Assembly (NCBI RefSeq): GCF_000428725.1
Contig: NZ_AUAM01000026.1
Location: forward strand, 1-64,000
DNA: 64,000 nt
Origin: Psychromonas aquimarina ATCC BAA-1526
GTDB lineage: Bacteria > Pseudomonadota > Gammaproteobacteria > Enterobacterales > Psychromonadaceae
Direction: 5' to 3'
The notes under the pieces were generated by a model. The model was not told where the DNA came from and did not search any database. It was given only the letters and a program-made list of their open reading frames with translations. Made by a program: the position numbers and the translations under genes. Shown piece by piece: positions 30,517 through 40,330 of this stretch (position 1 is the first letter of the stretch; each line of letters starts with the position of its first letter).

Positions 30517-31809
30517 TTAATTAATGTTAACGATATACTCTTCTATTGAGGCACCCTGCTGTTTTATCAAGCGTAACCAGTCAATATTATTCAAACGAAT
30601 ATCCAGCACACAATCACCATTTTCCGCATAAGATTCATTTTCGATACAGTCCAGCTGGTAAAACAGTGCGCGTAATTTCCCCTGTGCAGGGGGAATCGCC
30701 AGGCGCAGAGAACGAATCTGTCCTTTTAAAAGCTCAGTTAATGCTTCAAACAACAGATTAACACCTGTCCCGCTTTGTGCAGATAACCAGACTCGCACCG
30801 GTTTGCCCTGATCATCGTAATCAATATGCGGCTGTATATCTTCAAGGACATCAATCTTATTCATCACCATCAATTGAGGCACTTCGCCGGCATCAATTTC
30901 TGCCAGTACGTTTTCAACGGCGTTGATATTATCGTGGTAACATTCATCAGCACAGTCAACAACATGAAGCAGCAGCGTCGCCTCGCGCGTTTCCTGCAGC
31001 GTCGCTTTAAAGGCGGCCACTAAATCATGCGGCAGGTGACGAATAAAACCAACGGTATCTGCTAAAATACAGTTGCCGACATCTTCAACATCAATTTTAC
31101 GCAGTGTCGGATCCAGCGTTGCAAATAACTGATCGGCAGCATAAACATCTGCATCGGTAATCTGATTAAACAGGGTCGATTTACCGGCATTGGTATAACC
31201 CACTAATGAAATAGTCGGTACTTCGTTACGCTGCCGTGAACGACGCCCCTGTTCCCGCTGTTTTTCTACTTTTGCTAAACGAGATTTAATAGTGCTGATA
31301 CGTGCCCGTAATAAGCGCCGGTCAGTTTCTAACTGTGTTTCACCCGGACCACGTAAACCTATCCCGCCTTTCTGACGCTCCAAATGCGTCCAGCCGCGAA
31401 TCAGGCGTGTTGAAAGATGACGCAGCTGCGCGAGCTCAACCTGTAATTTACCTTCATAGGTACGTGCACGCTGAGCAAATATATCCAGAATCAGAGCAGT
31501 CCGGTCTAATACTAAACATTCACATAACGCCTCTAAGTTCCGCTGCTGTGCCGGACTTAAAGCATGATTAAATATAACCACATCAGCCTGCAGAGTCTGC
31601 ACGGTATCTGCAATTTCCTGCGCTTTACCGGTACCGACGAAATAACGCGCATGTGGTGATTTTCGCGGACCTGTGACGGTATCAAGTGCATTAACACCAG
31701 CTGAACTAACCAGTAACTTTAGTTCATCAAGGTCTTCTTTGTTATCTTCATCAGAAAAAGAGATATGAACTAATACAGCCTGTTCACCGGCTTCGTAACG
31801 ATCAAACAA
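30517..31809 (-). CDS. hflX: Ribosome-associated GTPase HflX
   Basis: HflX splits stalled or heat-damaged ribosomes. The best start is TTG at 31809 with GGAG six bases before it. The protein then begins (M)FDRYEAGEQAVLVH, matching E. coli MFDRYDAGEQ, and has 430 residues (E. coli 426). The TTG at 31819-31821 would overlap the GGAG. The N-terminal ND1 domain has GPRKSPHARYFVG, then the glycine-rich QKGGIGLRGPGETQLE, then the G domain with GYTNAGKSTLF, ADTVGFI and NKIDV. A TTG start suggests modest translation. Confidence 0.95.
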   Translation of the reverse strand: MFDRYEAGEQAVLVHISFSDEDNKEDLDELKLLVSSAGVNALDTVTGPRKSPHARYFVGTGKAQEIADTVQTLQADVVIFNHALSPAQQRNLEALCECLVLDRTALILDIFAQRARTYEGKLQVELAQLRHLSTRLIRGWTHLERQKGGIGLRGPGETQLETDRRLLRARISTIKSRLAKVEKQREQGRRSRQRNEVPTISLVGYTNAGKSTLFNQITDADVYAADQLFATLDPTLRKIDVEDVGNCILADTVGFIRHLPHDLVAAFKATLQETREATLLLHVVDCADECYHDNINAVENVLAEIDAGEVPQLMVMNKIDVLEDIQPHIDYDDQGKPVRVWLSAQSGTGVNLLFEALTELLKGQIRSLRLAIPPAQGKLRALFYQLDCIENESYAENGDCVLDIRLNNIDWLRLIKQQGASIEEYIVNIN

Positions 31810-31880
31810 ATAAAGCTCCAATTAAGAAGGAAATAAGGGAAGAGTTGTTAATCCTAACATAACCATGCAGAGGATTAGAT

Positions 31881-31910
31881 AAAAAAATGGCCTGCACAAA
31901 GGCAGACCAA
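31881..31910 (-). terminator. Terminator/attenuator between hfq and hflX
   Basis: The stem TGGCCTGC / GCAGACCA (one mismatch) is followed on the minus strand by TTTTTTT. It lies 29 bases after hfq and would make hfq mRNA more abundant than hflX, as is known in E. coli. Confidence 0.75.
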
Positions 31911-31938
31911 AATAAATAATCAAAAACCTGAAAACAGG

Positions 31939-32175
31939 CTAATCATGTGTTTCAACATGCGGAATAGCAGGTACGGACCGCGCAGGAACAACTGTCGAAA
32001 TTGCATGTTTGTAAACCATCTGGCTTACGGTATTTTTTAACAGAATAACAAACTGATCAAACGATTCAATCTGCCCCTGCAGTTTAATGCCGTTTACTAA
32101 ATAAATAGCCACTGGAATTCGTTCTTTCCGCAGCGTATTTAAAAACGGATCTTGTAATGATTGTCCTTTAGCCAT
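31939..32175 (-). CDS. hfq: RNA chaperone Hfq
   Basis: 78 residues starting [13 protein letters not shown]. It has the Sm1 motif ([21 protein letters not shown]) and Sm2 motif ([11 protein letters not shown]) that form the hexameric ring binding sRNAs and mRNAs. The unstructured C-terminal tail is short (about 12 residues after VPARS), as in many marine species, against about 37 in E. coli. Two ATG codons are adjacent; the second (32175) has better spacing to AAGGA. Confidence 0.97.
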   Translation of the reverse strand: MAKGQSLQDPFLNTLRKERIPVAIYLVNGIKLQGQIESFDQFVILLKNTVSQMVYKHAISTVVPARSVPAIPHVETHD

Positions 32176-32513
32176 CATTGTTCCTTATTATTGTTATTAG
32201 TTATTTTAAAGCTAAACCAGTATAAACAATGGTTAAATAAAAACCGATTTCAATACTCAAAATTTTGATCCATAACACTTTCTAGACAAGTAACTGTATT
32301 TACAGCTTACAGCAAATACGACCAAAGCAGGATAATCATCTCAAAATTTGGTTAACAAGACCTTTTCAGCCAAGCAGATAGCAGTTATAAAACCGCTTTA
32401 ATCAGATCAAAATTCTGTTCACAGCCGCTTTCCAGCCAAGTTACATCTTTCCAGCCGCGAAGCCCAATTTCTTTAATAAAGAGCTTTGCCGCAAGGCAAA
32501 CGGCTTGGCTGTG
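32176..32513. other. Intergenic region between miaA and hfq
   Basis: 338 bases. Next to hfq it is AT-rich and should hold an hfq promoter. From 32384 it is occupied by the duplicated miaA tail and the 48-base spacer. There is no intact gene and no clear terminator after miaA. Confidence 0.5.
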
Positions 32514-32593
32514 TTATAAAACCGCTTTAATCAAATCAAAATTCTGTTCACAGCCGCTTTCCAGCCAAGTTACATCTTTCCAGCCGCGAAGCC
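32384..32593. repeat. Direct repeat of the miaA 3' end (two 81-bp copies)
   Basis: Positions 32384-32464 and 32513-32593 are the same 81 bases with one visible mismatch (CAGATC against CAAATC). The right copy is the last 27 codons of miaA with its stop. The left copy is a detached tail that codes in the same frame but has no gene in front of it. The 48 bases between the copies contain part of a hairpin-forming sequence with GGCTTGGCTG. It looks like a tandem duplication or a small insertion that duplicated the gene end. Confidence 0.9.
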
Positions 32594-33431
32594 AAGTCAT
32601 CTGCCTTTTAGCCAGCTGCCGGGTTGCAACAACACCGCGAAAAACCATCTCATCATAATCCATACTGCCGTCTAAATATTCCCACATCTGACGGTAACCA
32701 ACACAGCGCATGGAAGGAAGATCCAGATGCAGATCACCTCGATCGTGCAGTGCCTGCACTTCCTGTTCAAAACCGCCCTGCAGCATCAGCTGAAAGCGGC
32801 GTTCAATACGCTCATGAAGAACACTTTTTTCAGCCGGTGCGATAGCAAACTGCCTTACATCATAGGGAATAGGCTCGCTTTTCACCTGCGTTAATTCTGT
32901 CATGCTTTTACCGGAAATACGGTAAACCTCAAGCGCACGTGATAAACGCTGCGGATCGTTAACATGAATGCGCTTTGCGGAAACCGGATCTATCTCTTTT
33001 AATAGATCATGCATGACCTGCCAGCCCTGCTCTGCGGCTTGTTTTTCGATTTCAGCACGAATCTTAGGATCTGCACTAGGCAGAGGAGATAATCCATCCA
33101 CCAGTGCTTTGTAATAAAGCATGGTGCCGCCTACTAATAACGGTGTATTGCCTCGCTCAGTTATCTCCTGCATCAAACGCAGTGCATCATCTCGAAAATC
33201 TCCGGCAGAATAAGACTCAAGCGGATCAATAATATCCACTAAAGCATGCGGCGCGAGTGCCTGCTCCTGTTCTGTCGGTTTTGCGGTACCGATATCCATG
33301 CCTTTATATATTAACGCAGAATCTACACTGATAATTTCACAACTGCATTCCTGTGCAAGTCGAATCGCTAAATCGGTTTTCCCTGAGGCGGTAGGACCCA
33401 TTAAAAAAATAGCCGTCGCTTGTTTAGTCAT
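32514..33431 (-). CDS. miaA: tRNA dimethylallyltransferase
   Basis: The enzyme adds the dimethylallyl group to A37 of tRNAs reading UNN codons, the first step to ms2i6A. It has 305 residues (E. coli 316). The P-loop [11 protein letters not shown] is at the N-terminus. [27 protein letters not shown] and the swinging-loop [12 protein letters not shown] are present. Its start overlaps the mutL stop by 8 bases, so the two are coupled. The 3' end is duplicated just downstream. Confidence 0.97.
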   Translation of the reverse strand: MTKQATAIFLMGPTASGKTDLAIRLAQECSCEIISVDSALIYKGMDIGTAKPTEQEQALAPHALVDIIDPLESYSAGDFRDDALRLMQEITERGNTPLLVGGTMLYYKALVDGLSPLPSADPKIRAEIEKQAAEQGWQVMHDLLKEIDPVSAKRIHVNDPQRLSRALEVYRISGKSMTELTQVKSEPIPYDVRQFAIAPAEKSVLHERIERRFQLMLQGGFEQEVQALHDRGDLHLDLPSMRCVGYRQMWEYLDGSMDYDEMVFRGVVATRQLAKRQMTWLRGWKDVTWLESGCEQNFDLIKAVL

Positions 33432-35328
33432 CTGAAAAACCTTGTACTAATAATGATAAATCGGGTTCGTGAAAGAGAATGTCCTGATACAAACTCATAT
33501 TCTCGGAAAAAAGAGACAGTAATAAATCTAACTGTGACAAAGCTGTCTTTTCTGTCCACTGGCTGCTTTCAAGCTGATAATTCTGCTGTGTCTTTACTAA
33601 AAAAGCACAAAAATCATTTACCTGAGACTCATTCATAACCTTATCTAAGGTCGTTAAATAGGTTAATAGATCTGGTAATATTTTAGCAACTGGTGCCTGG
33701 CGAAGTAATGCAGGAACTTTACTGATAATCAGCCTGCCGCCCTGGACTTTAAAAGCAAAACCTAAACGGCTGAACAGCTGCTGAAAGTCATCACAGATTT
33801 GTAATAAAGGCGTTTCAAGCTGCACACGTACCGGCAGTAATAAAGGCTGTGAAATGACTTCACCGTTTAACCAGGCATCAAACAACTGAAACTGTTTAAC
33901 CACTGCTTCGGCCTGCTTTAGAGACAACACCAGCAGCGGTGAAGCGGCCTGTATCACCTGCTGAGCAGGATTTACTTTAAGCAGTAAATACTCATTTTTA
34001 ATTAAGCATAATGCCTGTGCAAAATCTGCACTTGCCGATATTTGAGACGCGGCCTGAGGCATCGGATTAACCGCTAAAGGTGATGTGCTTAAATGCGCTT
34101 CAGCAACAAAGTCACAATAAGCGTTTACCTGAGCTTCATCAAGCTGCGGTTTTGTATAAGCAGAACTGTAACCCGAAGAAGAGGGAGCTGCCGAGCTTGG
34201 AGCTGCCGAGCTTGGAGCTGCCGCTTTGTAACCTTCCTCTGCAGCCGCACTTTCGGGGAGTTCCGGAGGCTGATAAAAATGCTCAGCGGCTTTAGTTTGA
34301 AGACCGCCGGTATCATCCTGATTCAGTAGAGGTCCTTCATTTAAAGTACTGCTTAGGGTGCTGACAATAAAATCATGTACCCAGCGTGCTTCATGAAAAC
34401 GCACTTCATGCTTCGAAGGATGGACATTAACATCAACCTGCTCAGGATTACATTCAATATATATAACGTACCCGGGGAATTTCCCCTGCGGCAGCGAATA
34501 AGCATACACCTGTTTTATCGCATGATTAATAAGCTTGTCGCGGATCATACGGCCGTTGATATAACAATACTGTACATCACTCAAAACTCTTGGCGATAAC
34601 CGGTCTGAAATCCAGCCGGAAATTTTCAGTTCATTATCACAGCTTTGAAAGTGCAGCGCACCTTTAACAAAATTTTCACTGCAGATAGATGCGAGGCGTT
34701 TTTCCTGCTGAATTTGTGTCTGCGCAGCCCGGTACTGACGGATTATTTTACCGTTATGTTTTAAAACAAAAGAGATCTCAAAACGACTTAAAGCAATGCG
34801 TCGGATCAGTTCATCGATATGCTGGAACTCTGTTTTTTCTGTTTTTAAAAAACGGCGGCGCGCCGGTGTATTAAAAAACAGATCCAAAACTTCTACCGTT
34901 GTGCCCTGCGGATGGGCGGCGGGCTGGATATCCACTTTCATATCACGCCCTTCGGCAACCGCCTGCCATGCCTGTTCCTGATCTGCAGGTTTAGAAGTAA
35001 AAGTAAGTCTCGAAACTGAACTGACACTGGCTAATGCTTCACCGCGAAAACCTAAACTTACAATCGCTTCCAGATCATCTAAATGACTTATTTTACTGGT
35101 TGCATGACGGCTCAAAGCTAAAGTTAACTGCTCTTTACAGACACCTTTACCGTTATCTTTAATACGAATGCACTTCGCACCGCCCTTTTCAATCTCGATT
35201 TCAATACGTGTTGCGCCTGCATCTAGGCTGTTTTCAACCAGCTCTTTAACAACAGATGCAGGGCGTTCAACCACTTCTCCGGCCGCTATCTGGTTAGCGA
35301 GCCGGGCAGGTAAAATTTGAATAGGCAT
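33424..35328 (-). CDS. mutL: DNA mismatch repair protein MutL
   Basis: MutL couples MutS mismatch recognition to MutH and UvrD. It has 634 residues (E. coli 615). The GHKL ATPase at the N-terminus has [33 protein letters not shown] and [10 protein letters not shown]. The C-terminal dimerisation domain begins at about 450. It lacks the endonuclease motif DQHA(x)2E(x)4E, as in other MutH-type species. The linker carries a small in-frame repeat of AAPSS (34185-34223). It sits between amiB and miaA in the conserved order. Confidence 0.96.
   Translation of the reverse strand: MPIQILPARLANQIAAGEVVERPASVVKELVENSLDAGATRIEIEIEKGGAKCIRIKDNGKGVCKEQLTLALSRHATSKISHLDDLEAIVSLGFRGEALASVSSVSRLTFTSKPADQEQAWQAVAEGRDMKVDIQPAAHPQGTTVEVLDLFFNTPARRRFLKTEKTEFQHIDELIRRIALSRFEISFVLKHNGKIIRQYRAAQTQIQQEKRLASICSENFVKGALHFQSCDNELKISGWISDRLSPRVLSDVQYCYINGRMIRDKLINHAIKQVYAYSLPQGKFPGYVIYIECNPEQVDVNVHPSKHEVRFHEARWVHDFIVSTLSSTLNEGPLLNQDDTGGLQTKAAEHFYQPPELPESAAAEEGYKAAAPSSAAPSSAAPSSSGYSSAYTKPQLDEAQVNAYCDFVAEAHLSTSPLAVNPMPQAASQISASADFAQALCLIKNEYLLLKVNPAQQVIQAASPLLVLSLKQAEAVVKQFQLFDAWLNGEVISQPLLLPVRVQLETPLLQICDDFQQLFSRLGFAFKVQGGRLIISKVPALLRQAPVAKILPDLLTYLTTLDKVMNESQVNDFCAFLVKTQQNYQLESSQWTEKTALSQLDLLLSLFSENMSLYQDILFHEPDLSLLVQGFSDD
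34185..34223. repeat. 15-bp in-frame tandem repeat in the mutL linker
   Basis: The unit GAGCTGCCGAGCTTG occurs twice in full plus nine bases, coding for repeated Ala-Ala-Pro-Ser-Ser. It lies in the disordered linker, so copy number changes would keep the frame. Confidence 0.85.
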
Positions 35329-35352
35329 TAGATGAAATTATCCAAAAAATGA

Positions 35353-38349
35353 TTAAGTAACAGGGATAGTTAAAACTTGTCCAATCGCCAGCGAATTTGA
35401 ACTTAGTTTATTGCTGATTTTAATAGCACTAGTGGTTGTACCATAGCGTTTAGCGATCACAGAAAGAGATTCGCCGCTGCGCACTTTATGTCTGGTCGGC
35501 TGGCGGCCTGAGGCTGGGATTTTAATTTTCTGGCCGATACGCAGCGAGGTCGAAGACAGCTTATTATAATTTTTCAACACACTACTGCTTGTTCCGTAAC
35601 GGCTGGCAATCACCGACAATGACTCGCCGCTTTTAACAAGGTGTACTTTAGGCTGCTGCTTTTTGACAGCTGCATAACCCGCTCCGGGAATCTTTATTTT
35701 CTGACCGATACGCAGCGAAGTCGAAGACAGATTATTATAGCTTTTTAGTTCACGGGTGCTTTTACCGTAACGTTTGGCAATCACAGAAAGTGATTCACCG
35801 CTTCTAACCTTATGAACCTGCGGCTTACTTTGAACTGCCTGCTTAGCAGCACTACCGCCCGGAATACGGATCTTCTGACCGATACGCAGCGAGGTCGAGC
35901 GCAGCTTATTATAGTTTTTTAATTCACTGGTAGTTTTACCGTAACGTTTAGCAATCACAGAAAGTGATTCACCGCTTCTGACCTTATGAACCTGCGGCTT
36001 ACTTTGACTACTCTGTTTAGCGATTGAGTTATCGCCCGGGATACGGATCTTCTGACCGATGCGCAGCGAAGTCGAGCGCAGCTTATTATAGCTTTTCAGT
36101 TCACTGGTACTGCTTCCGTATTTTGAGGCGATAAGCGATAAAGACTCACCGCTTCTTACCTTATGTACAAGCGGCTTATTAACCACAACCTTGGAAGGTG
36201 CTTGAGCACTCTGCGCAGTGGAGCTCATGCCGGGTATTTTTATTTTCTGGCCGATACGCAGCGAAGTCGAGCGCAGCTTATTATAGCTTTTCAGTTCACT
36301 GGTACTGCTGCCGTATTTTGAGGCGATAAGCGATAAAGACTCACCGCTTTTTACCTTATGTACAAACGGCTTATTAACCACAGCCTTTGGAGCAGCTTGT
36401 GCCGTCTGCACTGCTGGGCCCGTGCCGGGTATTTTTATTTTCTGGCCGATCGCCAGAGAAGTAGAACGCAGCTTATTATAGCTTTTCAGTTCACGACTGC
36501 TGCTGCCGTATTTGGCAGCAATCACAGATAAAGATTCTCCGCTTTTGACCTTATGTACAAGCGGTTTATTAACCACAGCCTTAGGAGCGGCTTGTGCCGT
36601 CTGCACTGCAGGGCCCGTGCCGGGTATTTTAATTTTCTGGCCGATCGCCAGAGAGGTAGAACGCAGCTTATTATAGCTTTTCAGTTCACTGCTGCTGCTG
36701 TCGTATTTTGCAGCAATAACCGATAAAGATTCGCCGCTTCTCACCCGATGAACACGCTCAGGCTGATAAGCTGTAGACGGAGAGCCAGCCAGCTGCGTGG
36801 TAACAACATAGCCGCCCGGAATCTTGATTTTCTGACCGATCGCCAGAGAAGTGCTGCGCAGATTGTTAAACGATTTTAATGCACCTGCGCTGCTGTTATA
36901 TTTAGCGGCGATCACCGACAGTGACTCCCCCCTTTTAACTTTATGAGTTCGTGCCTCCTGTTTAACCGCTGTTGCCTGACGGGCCGGCTCATGCTTAACC
37001 ACCAGCTGATAGTCTGGCGGAATATCCAGGACTTGGCCGGTACGCAGAGAGTTTGATCTAAGGTTATTATATTCTTTTAACTGCTTAGAGCTCACGCTGT
37101 AACGCTGCGCTAAAATTGATAAGGATTCACCACTGCGTACGGTATGTTTAATAGCACGTTTTTTCTGAGCAAACAGAGTATCGTGCAGCGGTGAGCGGGT
37201 AAAATGTTTATAAATACCTTTAAATACCGCATTCGCAATTTTGTTCTGATGCTCGGCCTGATTTAACAGGCGCTCTTCGCTGCGGTTGGTAATAAATCCA
37301 GCTTCCACCAGTATTGAAGGGATATCCGGCGATTTTAAAACAGCCAGGCTGGCATGAACGGGTTTTTTCTTATGCAGCTTAGTGACCTGCTTTAACTCCT
37401 TAACAACCAGATCTCCCACTTTATAACCGACATCCATAGATTTATCCATGGACATATCCAGCACCATTTTCTGAAAATAGGGCATATTGCTGGAGTCCTG
37501 CATCATATCCCCGGTACCGCCGATCAGCTCGGAACGGGCCTCATGGTTCTCCATCCAGCGCCCCTGCTCAGTGGTTGCCCGACGTTTGGATAATACCCAC
37601 ACGGATGCGCCGCGCGGCTGACTAGAGGTAAAACCATCGGCATGGATTGAAACCAGAAAGTCTGCTTTACCTTTTCGGGCAATACTGGACCGCTTGTTGA
37701 GATTAACAAAATAATCGCCGGTACGAATCAAAAATGCGCTCATACCTTTCTGGGCGTTTATTTTCTTCTGCAGACGCTTGGCGATCTGCAGGGTAATTTT
37801 TTTCTCGTAGGTATATTTCCCCAGTGCGCCGGGATCATCTCCACCGTGTCCGGCATCAATGGCAACAATGACATCCCGCCCGGCGGGAGTTGAACTGACT
37901 TGCGGCTTAGCGGCAGGTTTGCTCAGCCTGCCATGCGGAAGATCCACCACTAAACGGTGCCCGTAGGGTTTTGCAGGAGGCAGAGAGAATATTTTAGCTT
38001 TGCTGGCTTTATTTAAATCGACCACTAAACGGTAGGTACCCGTTTTACCGCTGGCACTTTCCCGCAGCCCTTTAACTAAAGGACCATCATTCACTATTTT
38101 CTTTAAATTAACTTTTGATGAGGTTGATTTAAGATCAATAACCAGGCGGTCAGGATGTTTTAAATAATGGGTTTCATAACTGGGTTTGCTGCTGAGATCT
38201 AATACAACACGCGTATTATCCGGTGAAGGCCATGCGCGTACTCCTTTTAACTGATTGCTCTGGGCAGCTAGAGCAAGCGAAAAAAGTCCGGATACACACA
38301 AAACACATACAAATAGCGAACGGATAAACAGTCGTGTTGTTAATTTCAT
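35353..38349 (-). CDS. amiB: N-acetylmuramoyl-L-alanine amidase (AmiB-like) with ten LysM repeats
   Basis: A periplasmic amidase that cleaves septal peptidoglycan during cell separation. It has a signal peptide (1-28, ending LALAA), an AMIN domain (about 30-140, septal targeting) and an Amidase_3 domain (about 160-385) with VAIDAGHGGDDPGA, the zinc histidine in VSIHADGF and VEAGFITN. After that come ten LysM modules of about 45 residues, each opening with a variant of HKVRSGESLS and closing with IGQKIKIP. E. coli AmiB (445 residues) has one LysM, so at 998 residues this protein is more than twice the usual size. Its ATG overlaps the tsaE stop. Confidence 0.94.
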   Translation of the reverse strand: MKLTTRLFIRSLFVCVLCVSGLFSLALAAQSNQLKGVRAWPSPDNTRVVLDLSSKPSYETHYLKHPDRLVIDLKSTSSKVNLKKIVNDGPLVKGLRESASGKTGTYRLVVDLNKASKAKIFSLPPAKPYGHRLVVDLPHGRLSKPAAKPQVSSTPAGRDVIVAIDAGHGGDDPGALGKYTYEKKITLQIAKRLQKKINAQKGMSAFLIRTGDYFVNLNKRSSIARKGKADFLVSIHADGFTSSQPRGASVWVLSKRRATTEQGRWMENHEARSELIGGTGDMMQDSSNMPYFQKMVLDMSMDKSMDVGYKVGDLVVKELKQVTKLHKKKPVHASLAVLKSPDIPSILVEAGFITNRSEERLLNQAEHQNKIANAVFKGIYKHFTRSPLHDTLFAQKKRAIKHTVRSGESLSILAQRYSVSSKQLKEYNNLRSNSLRTGQVLDIPPDYQLVVKHEPARQATAVKQEARTHKVKRGESLSVIAAKYNSSAGALKSFNNLRSTSLAIGQKIKIPGGYVVTTQLAGSPSTAYQPERVHRVRSGESLSVIAAKYDSSSSELKSYNKLRSTSLAIGQKIKIPGTGPAVQTAQAAPKAVVNKPLVHKVKSGESLSVIAAKYGSSSRELKSYNKLRSTSLAIGQKIKIPGTGPAVQTAQAAPKAVVNKPFVHKVKSGESLSLIASKYGSSTSELKSYNKLRSTSLRIGQKIKIPGMSSTAQSAQAPSKVVVNKPLVHKVRSGESLSLIASKYGSSTSELKSYNKLRSTSLRIGQKIRIPGDNSIAKQSSQSKPQVHKVRSGESLSVIAKRYGKTTSELKNYNKLRSTSLRIGQKIRIPGGSAAKQAVQSKPQVHKVRSGESLSVIAKRYGKSTRELKSYNNLSSTSLRIGQKIKIPGAGYAAVKKQQPKVHLVKSGESLSVIASRYGTSSSVLKNYNKLSSTSLRIGQKIKIPASGRQPTRHKVRSGESLSVIAKRYGTTTSAIKISNKLSSNSLAIGQVLTIPVT

Positions 38350-38804
38350 AATTTATTTAAAACTCGTAAACCAGCTTCCGTATTTGCCTGAAGCTCAATA
38401 ACCCGCTGTTCCCCCGCATAAGAGAGAGTCAGATCAATATCTGGAGGAGGTAATACGCCCTCTCCGCGCTCAGGCCATTCAACTAAACAATGGCTGGTAT
38501 CAGAAAAATAATCGCGAATCCCCATGAATTCTAATTCTTCAGGATCGCCCAGTCGATACAAATCAAAATGATAAACCTGCCAGTCTGCCAGTTCATAGGG
38601 CTCTACCAAAGTATAAGTCGGGCTTTTCACATTACCTTTATGTCCTAATCCCTGGATAAAACCACGTGTTAACGTCGTTTTCCCTGCCCCTAAATCCCCA
38701 TGCAGATAGATACAAACAGGTGATTCACAGGCGCCGCTTAAACGGCTGCCGAAAGCAACGGTCTGCTCGGCATCAGCTAACTTTTCTTTAAACAAATCAA
38801 ACAT
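38346..38804 (-). CDS. tsaE: tRNA threonylcarbamoyladenosine biosynthesis ATPase TsaE
   Basis: A 152-residue P-loop protein (E. coli 153) that works with TsaB/TsaD in making t6A37 of tRNAs. Walker A is GDLGAGKTTL, followed by VKSPTYTLVEPY and FDLYRL, then VEWPERG. It overlaps nnr by one base (TAATG) and amiB by four, so the three genes are translated as a unit. Confidence 0.97.
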   Translation of the reverse strand: MFDLFKEKLADAEQTVAFGSRLSGACESPVCIYLHGDLGAGKTTLTRGFIQGLGHKGNVKSPTYTLVEPYELADWQVYHFDLYRLGDPEELEFMGIRDYFSDTSHCLVEWPERGEGVLPPPDIDLTLSYAGEQRVIELQANTEAGLRVLNKL

Positions 38805-40306
38805 TATGGATTTACTAATTTCCTAATATACGGGAACAGATCACTGGCTAACAAACCGCGTTCATCCCGCCCGGCCGCTAAGTCTGCAGCTGAACCATGA
38901 ATCATTACGGCAAGTACGGCCGCGTGCAGCGGATCTACCCCTTGTGCTAATAAGCCTCCAATAATACCAGAAAGCACGTCCCCCATGCCACCACTTGCCA
39001 TACCCGGATTGCCGACATTTGCCACATAGGTTTGCTTTCCGTCACAAATTAACGTGCCGGCCCCCTTTAAAATCACAATTCCACCAAAACTACGTTGTAA
39101 GCTGCGCACCGCAGTAAACCGGTCATTTTCAACTTTAGTAATAGAACATCCCAGTAAACGGGCGGCTTCTCCCGGATGCGGCGTTAATATCCAGCTGTCT
39201 TTCCAGGCGGCTTTACTAGCCAGCAAATTCAGCCCGTCTGCATCAATCACGGCGGCTAAATCACTGGCCAGGACAAAATCAAACAAGTTTTCTGCCCACT
39301 CGTCTTTACCCAGTCCCGGACCAATCACCAGATTAGTTGCCCAGTCGCGGATGCTGCTGTCATTCATTTTATCCAGATAAAAAGCTTCAACCATCAGCTC
39401 CGGACGCCCGGCAGTCACCGCTGACTGATTTTCAGCCCGTGTTAATACTTTAACTAATCCAGAGCCGCTGCGTAAAGCGGCCTCGCCGGCCAGACGAACC
39501 GCTCCCGGCATGCCGATATTACCGCCTAACACTAATGTTCGGCCAAAAAAACCTTTGTGACTGATACGGCTGCGTTTCACTAACAGAGCACTGAAATCAT
39601 CATATAACACACGTGAGACAGTGCTTTCACATAATGATTCAAACTCTTTAGTAATGCCCAGACCGGAAAAATAGATTTGTCCGCAGTGCTCAGGTGCACA
39701 ACCGCTAAATAACCCCTGCTTCAATCCCACAAAGCTGACCGTTGCATCCGCCTTAACTGCAACATCACTAACCGCACCACTGTCAGCATTTAAACCAGAG
39801 GGGATATCAACACTTAAAACCGCCTTGCCGCTCTGATTTATTTTATAAATCAGACGTTGATATTCAGCACGTACCGGCCCCTGCAGGCCGGTTCCTAACA
39901 ATGCATCAACAATCACATCGGCGCCTTCAAAATCTGCCTGCTCAATGCCGTCAATAGTGCCTTGAGCAATAGACCATGCCTTTCCCGCCCTAGCAGCATC
40001 GCCTGTTAAATCATCAGGCTTTCCTATCTGACAAAGCTGTACATCTAATCCCGCATTTCTGGCTGCAGCGGCAAAAATATAACCGTCACCGCCGTTATTA
40101 CCTTTACCCGCTAAAACTAATACCCGCTGTGCATCTGCAAAGCGCTGTTTAAATACCTGCCAGCAAGCCTGTCCGGCACGTTTCATTAAAGAATATAAAG
40201 TAGTTCCTGCGAGCTCGGCGGCCTGCCCCTCAAAATCCTGGATCTGCTGCGCACGATATAAAGAATGTGGTAAACTGCTCTTAGTTTTTATCTGATTAGA
40301 AAGCAT
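38804..40306 (-). CDS. nnr: Bifunctional NAD(P)HX repair enzyme (epimerase/dehydratase)
   Basis: A fusion protein that repairs hydrated NADH/NADPH. The N-terminal YjeF_N epimerase domain (1-220) has AGKGNNGGDGYI and VDIPSGLNADSG. The C-terminal ADP/ATP-dependent dehydratase (YjeF_C, 235-500) has PGAVRLAGEAALRSGSGLVK, LTPHPGEAARL and GNPGMASGGMGDVLSGIIGGLLAQG. 500 residues (E. coli 515). It heads the minus-strand block and is divergent from queG, with only 24 bases between the two start codons, so the promoters must overlap the coding ends. Confidence 0.97.
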   Translation of the reverse strand: MLSNQIKTKSSLPHSLYRAQQIQDFEGQAAELAGTTLYSLMKRAGQACWQVFKQRFADAQRVLVLAGKGNNGGDGYIFAAAARNAGLDVQLCQIGKPDDLTGDAARAGKAWSIAQGTIDGIEQADFEGADVIVDALLGTGLQGPVRAEYQRLIYKINQSGKAVLSVDIPSGLNADSGAVSDVAVKADATVSFVGLKQGLFSGCAPEHCGQIYFSGLGITKEFESLCESTVSRVLYDDFSALLVKRSRISHKGFFGRTLVLGGNIGMPGAVRLAGEAALRSGSGLVKVLTRAENQSAVTAGRPELMVEAFYLDKMNDSSIRDWATNLVIGPGLGKDEWAENLFDFVLASDLAAVIDADGLNLLASKAAWKDSWILTPHPGEAARLLGCSITKVENDRFTAVRSLQRSFGGIVILKGAGTLICDGKQTYVANVGNPGMASGGMGDVLSGIIGGLLAQGVDPLHAAVLAVMIHGSAADLAAGRDERGLLASDLFPYIRKLVNP

Positions 40307-40330
40307 TGTTTTATCCTATTGAGAGTTCAA

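Noticed and set aside
34080-34329. Plus-strand open frames opposite mutL
   Set aside because: They are shadows of the mutL linker repeat.
35400-37170. Regularly spaced DNA repeats resembling a CRISPR array
   Set aside because: They code in one frame for LysM modules of the amidase; unit length is about 180 bp and there are no unique spacers.
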